A stretch of 64,000 nucleotides of DNA from assembly GCF_002099425.1 (NCBI RefSeq), contig NW_018343984.1, forward strand, positions 16,157,501-16,221,500. The letters run 5' to 3'. A program made the position numbers and the translations under genes. Of this stretch, positions 62,340 through 64,000 are shown piece by piece; position 1 is the first letter of the stretch; each line of letters starts with the position of its first letter. The notes below the pieces were generated by a model, which saw only the letters and a list, made by a program, of their open reading frames with translations, was not told the DNA's origin and did no database searches. This DNA is from Phascolarctos cinereus. Lineage: Eukaryota > Chordata > Mammalia > Diprotodontia > Phascolarctidae.

Positions 62340-63495
62340 TCATTTCATGTGGAACAGGTGAAAATGAAGAGCATATCTGGCACAGAGGACAGCTTGTACA
62401 AAGGCTTGGCAATGAGAGGTGCAATGTTGTACACAGAGAACAGCAAAGAGACCAATTTGTCTGGAACACAGGGTGTATGAAGGGGATTAATAGGAAATTA
62501 CTCGAAAAAAATAGGTCAGAGGTAGATTTTTTAATCAAATTAACCAAAGGTTTATCTATGTTATTGTGTTTTTCATAAAACCAGCTCTTAGTTTTATTTA
62601 TTAGTTCAATAGTCTTCTTAATTTCAATTTTATTAATCTCTCCTTTGGTTTTCAGTATTTCTGATTTGGTATTTCATTGGGGATTTTTAATTTGTTCTTC
62701 TTCTAGTTTTTTTTTTTTTTAGTTGCATTGCCCATTCATTGATCTCCTCTTTCTCTATTTTATTCATGTAAGCATTTAGAGACATAAAACTTCCCCTAAG
62801 AACTGCTTCTGTTGCATTCCATAAGTTTTGGTCTGCTGTCTCATTATTGTCATTCTCTTGGATAAAGTTATTTATTGTTTCTATGATTTGTTGTTTGCCC
62901 CATTCATTTTTTTAGGATTAGATTATTTAGTTTCCAATTAATTTTTAGTCTATCTTTCCATGGCTCTTTATTACATATGATTTTTATTGTATCATGACCT
63001 GAAATGGATGCATTTAATACGTTTGCCTTTCTGCATTGGATCGTGAGGTTTTTTATGCCCTATTACATGGTAAATTTTTGTGTAGGTGCAATATACTGCA
63101 GAGAAAAAGGTACATTCCTTTCTATTCCCATTCAATTTTGTCCAGAAGTCTACCATACCTAACTTTTCTAAAATTCTATTCACCTCCTTAACTTCTTTCT
63201 TGTTTATTTTGTGGTTAGATTTATCTAGTTCAGGGAAGGAGAGGTTAAGGTCCCCCACTAGTACAGTTTTGCTGTCTATTTCTTCCTGTAACTCCCTTAA
63301 CTTCTTGGAGACAGATTTTTAAGGGCTTTAAACATCAATCCTAGAAGTTTGTATTTTATCTTGGTAGTAATACCTTGCTGCAAAAGCTACTTGAAAAAGA
63401 GAATGACTTGGTAAGACCTACGATTTAGCAAAGAAGTTTGAGAGGTCAATTTTGGAAAATAATTTTGGCAGCTCTGTAGAGGATAGATTGGAAAG
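62340..63495 (-). repeat. L2 fragment, minus strand, split by an L1
   Basis: 62340-62524 (AGAGCATATCTGGCACAGAG, GGAACACAGGGTGTATGAAG) and 63323-63495 (GGGCTTTAAACATCAATCCT, AGAAGTTTGTATTTTATCTT, TTTTGGCAGCTCTGTAGAGG) are collinear parts of the reversed L2 3' region, which also occurs uninterrupted at 59.0-59.3 kb. Confidence 0.75.
62525..63322 (-). repeat. L1 LINE, ORF2 endonuclease-linker segment, minus strand
   Basis: The minus frame 62992-63258 reads MGDLNLSFPELDKSNHKINK then ILEKLGMVDFWTKLNGNRKE, CTFFSAVYCTYTKIYHVIGH and KKPHDP, matching the L1 ORF2 endonuclease C-terminal part (GDFNtpls..D.....INke...l...l..mdliDiwR...p....yTffS..h.t.sRiDhil.). The conserved S..h.t.SRIDhil triad region is altered (Tyr for Asp in IYHVIGH). 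Downstream AGCTCTTAGTTTTATTTATT is the linker toward RT. AGATTTTTTAA / AGATTTTTAAG at the ends may be the target duplication. It is truncated at both ends. Confidence 0.85.
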
Positions 63496-63499
63496 GAGA

Positions 63500-63830
63500 G
63501 AAGTCTGAGTCTTAGGAGACTACAAGTCACTTAATGACTCTTAGCCTCAGTTTCCCCATGTGTAAAATAAGGGATTGAAGAATATGATCTTTAAGATCAT
63601 TTGCAGATTTAATTTTCTTTAATTCACTGATAGTTTGAGGAGAAAATGCACAAGAATTTCAATCAAAAGACTGAGTTTCTAATTCTACCTCCCATCTCTT
63701 CTAACCGAGTGACCTTAGGCAACTCTTCTAATGTCCCTGGGCCTAAGTTTCCTTATCTGAAAAATGATGAAGTTGGACTAGGAAAATTAAGATAAATTCC
63801 AGTTCTAGGTCTGTAAGTCTATAAGCACAT
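63500..63830 (+). repeat. Two tailed MIR-family pieces
   Basis: 63515-63620 (CTTAGCCTCAGTTTCCCCAT, GTGTAAAATAAGGGATTGAA) and 63655-63830 (GAGTGACCTTAGGCAACTCT, GGGCCTAAGTTTCCTTATCT, GAAGTTGGACTAGGAAAATT, CCAGTTCTAGGTCTGTAAGT) are two plus-sense MIRs with the marsupial tail. Confidence 0.7.
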
Positions 63831-64000
63831 AGGGAATAGGGAAGAGTGGCATTCATACATTTTGGTGAAACCCTATCTCACGCTTTACTGATTTGGAAAA
63901 AAAGGCATAGTTAAGCCACTTAGAACCTGCCTTCTGAGGAACAGCTACCAGTATCACAATACACAAACTCATGAACCATACTTGTGTTCAAGTATGCATG
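63831..64000. other. No recognised feature
   Basis: Window end; nothing recognised. Confidence 0.3.

Noticed and set aside
1-64000. Endogenous retrovirus or other LTR-type element
   Set aside because: I saw no paired long terminal repeats, primer-binding site, or gag/pol/env-like text; all recognisable coding relics are L1, L2, CR1, RTE or Tigger.
1-64000. Novel multi-gene system
   Set aside because: No clustered real open frames, no operon-like or exon structure. The window is repeat-derived non-coding marsupial DNA.

Overview
The window is non-coding mammalian DNA: AT-rich and packed with interspersed repeats and microsatellites. No protein-coding exon, splice structure, rRNA or functional tRNA gene could be supported. 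All longer open frames are either low-complexity reading of microsatellites or decayed LINE/transposon coding sequence. The host is almost certainly a marsupial. Diagnostic families are (i) at least nine copies of a tRNA-headed SINE beginning GGGGCAGCTAGGTGG (WSINE1-like, known from Australian marsupials), (ii) seven MAR1 CORE-SINEs whose 3' tail ends in a BovB/RTE-like ACACGACTGAAACAACTGAA motif, (iii) marsupial-type L1 3' ends, and (iv) abundant old MIR, MIR3/THER2, L2, CR1/L3 and RTE. The opossum-type SINE1 was not seen, so an Australidelphian (for example a dasyurid) is my best guess; species is inference only.

Layout. 0-10 kb: compound TG/GA/CA repeat, many MIR/MAR1/WSINE copies and a decayed L2 coding segment (8.3-9.4 kb). 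10-20 kb: stacked minus-strand L2 3' ends, an L2 (16.9-17.4 kb), a CA/TG compound repeat and a pure GA tract. 20-30 kb: RTE 3' end, CR1 split by a MAR1, MIR split by an RTE, two L1 3' ends, an AAAAG-tailed SINE, and a Tigger (pogo-type) transposon split by a SINE. 30-40 kb: repeat-poor stretches, a SINE with a perfect 13-bp target duplication, and a 1.1-kb L2. 40-50 kb: the most structured part, with a 56-bp perfect trinucleotide palindrome, a hAT element with matching terminal inverted repeats, an L2 with an intact YADD motif, a 7SL RNA-derived retrocopy, and an old L1 (44.7-49.5 kb) holding an RTE (itself holding a SINE), a three-unit degenerate tandem array and a MAR1. 50-64 kb: two CR1/L3 pieces, an ATCTAT palindromic array, a long CT tract, a repeat-poor block (57.0-58.8 kb) that is the best candidate for conserved non-coding sequence, a 1-kb L2 and an L1 inserted in an L2.

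Nothing here works together as a gene set. The biology is retrotransposition history: L2 with MIR, RTE/BovB with MAR1, and L1 with the 7SL copy and probably WSINE, with nesting that lets insertion order be read directly. I found no previously undescribed biological system. The most unusual items are the 7SL retrocopy that keeps the S domain but lost part of the Alu domain, the tandem array inside the L1, and the trinucleotide palindrome. Repeat family names come from memory of consensus sequences and were not checked against a library.
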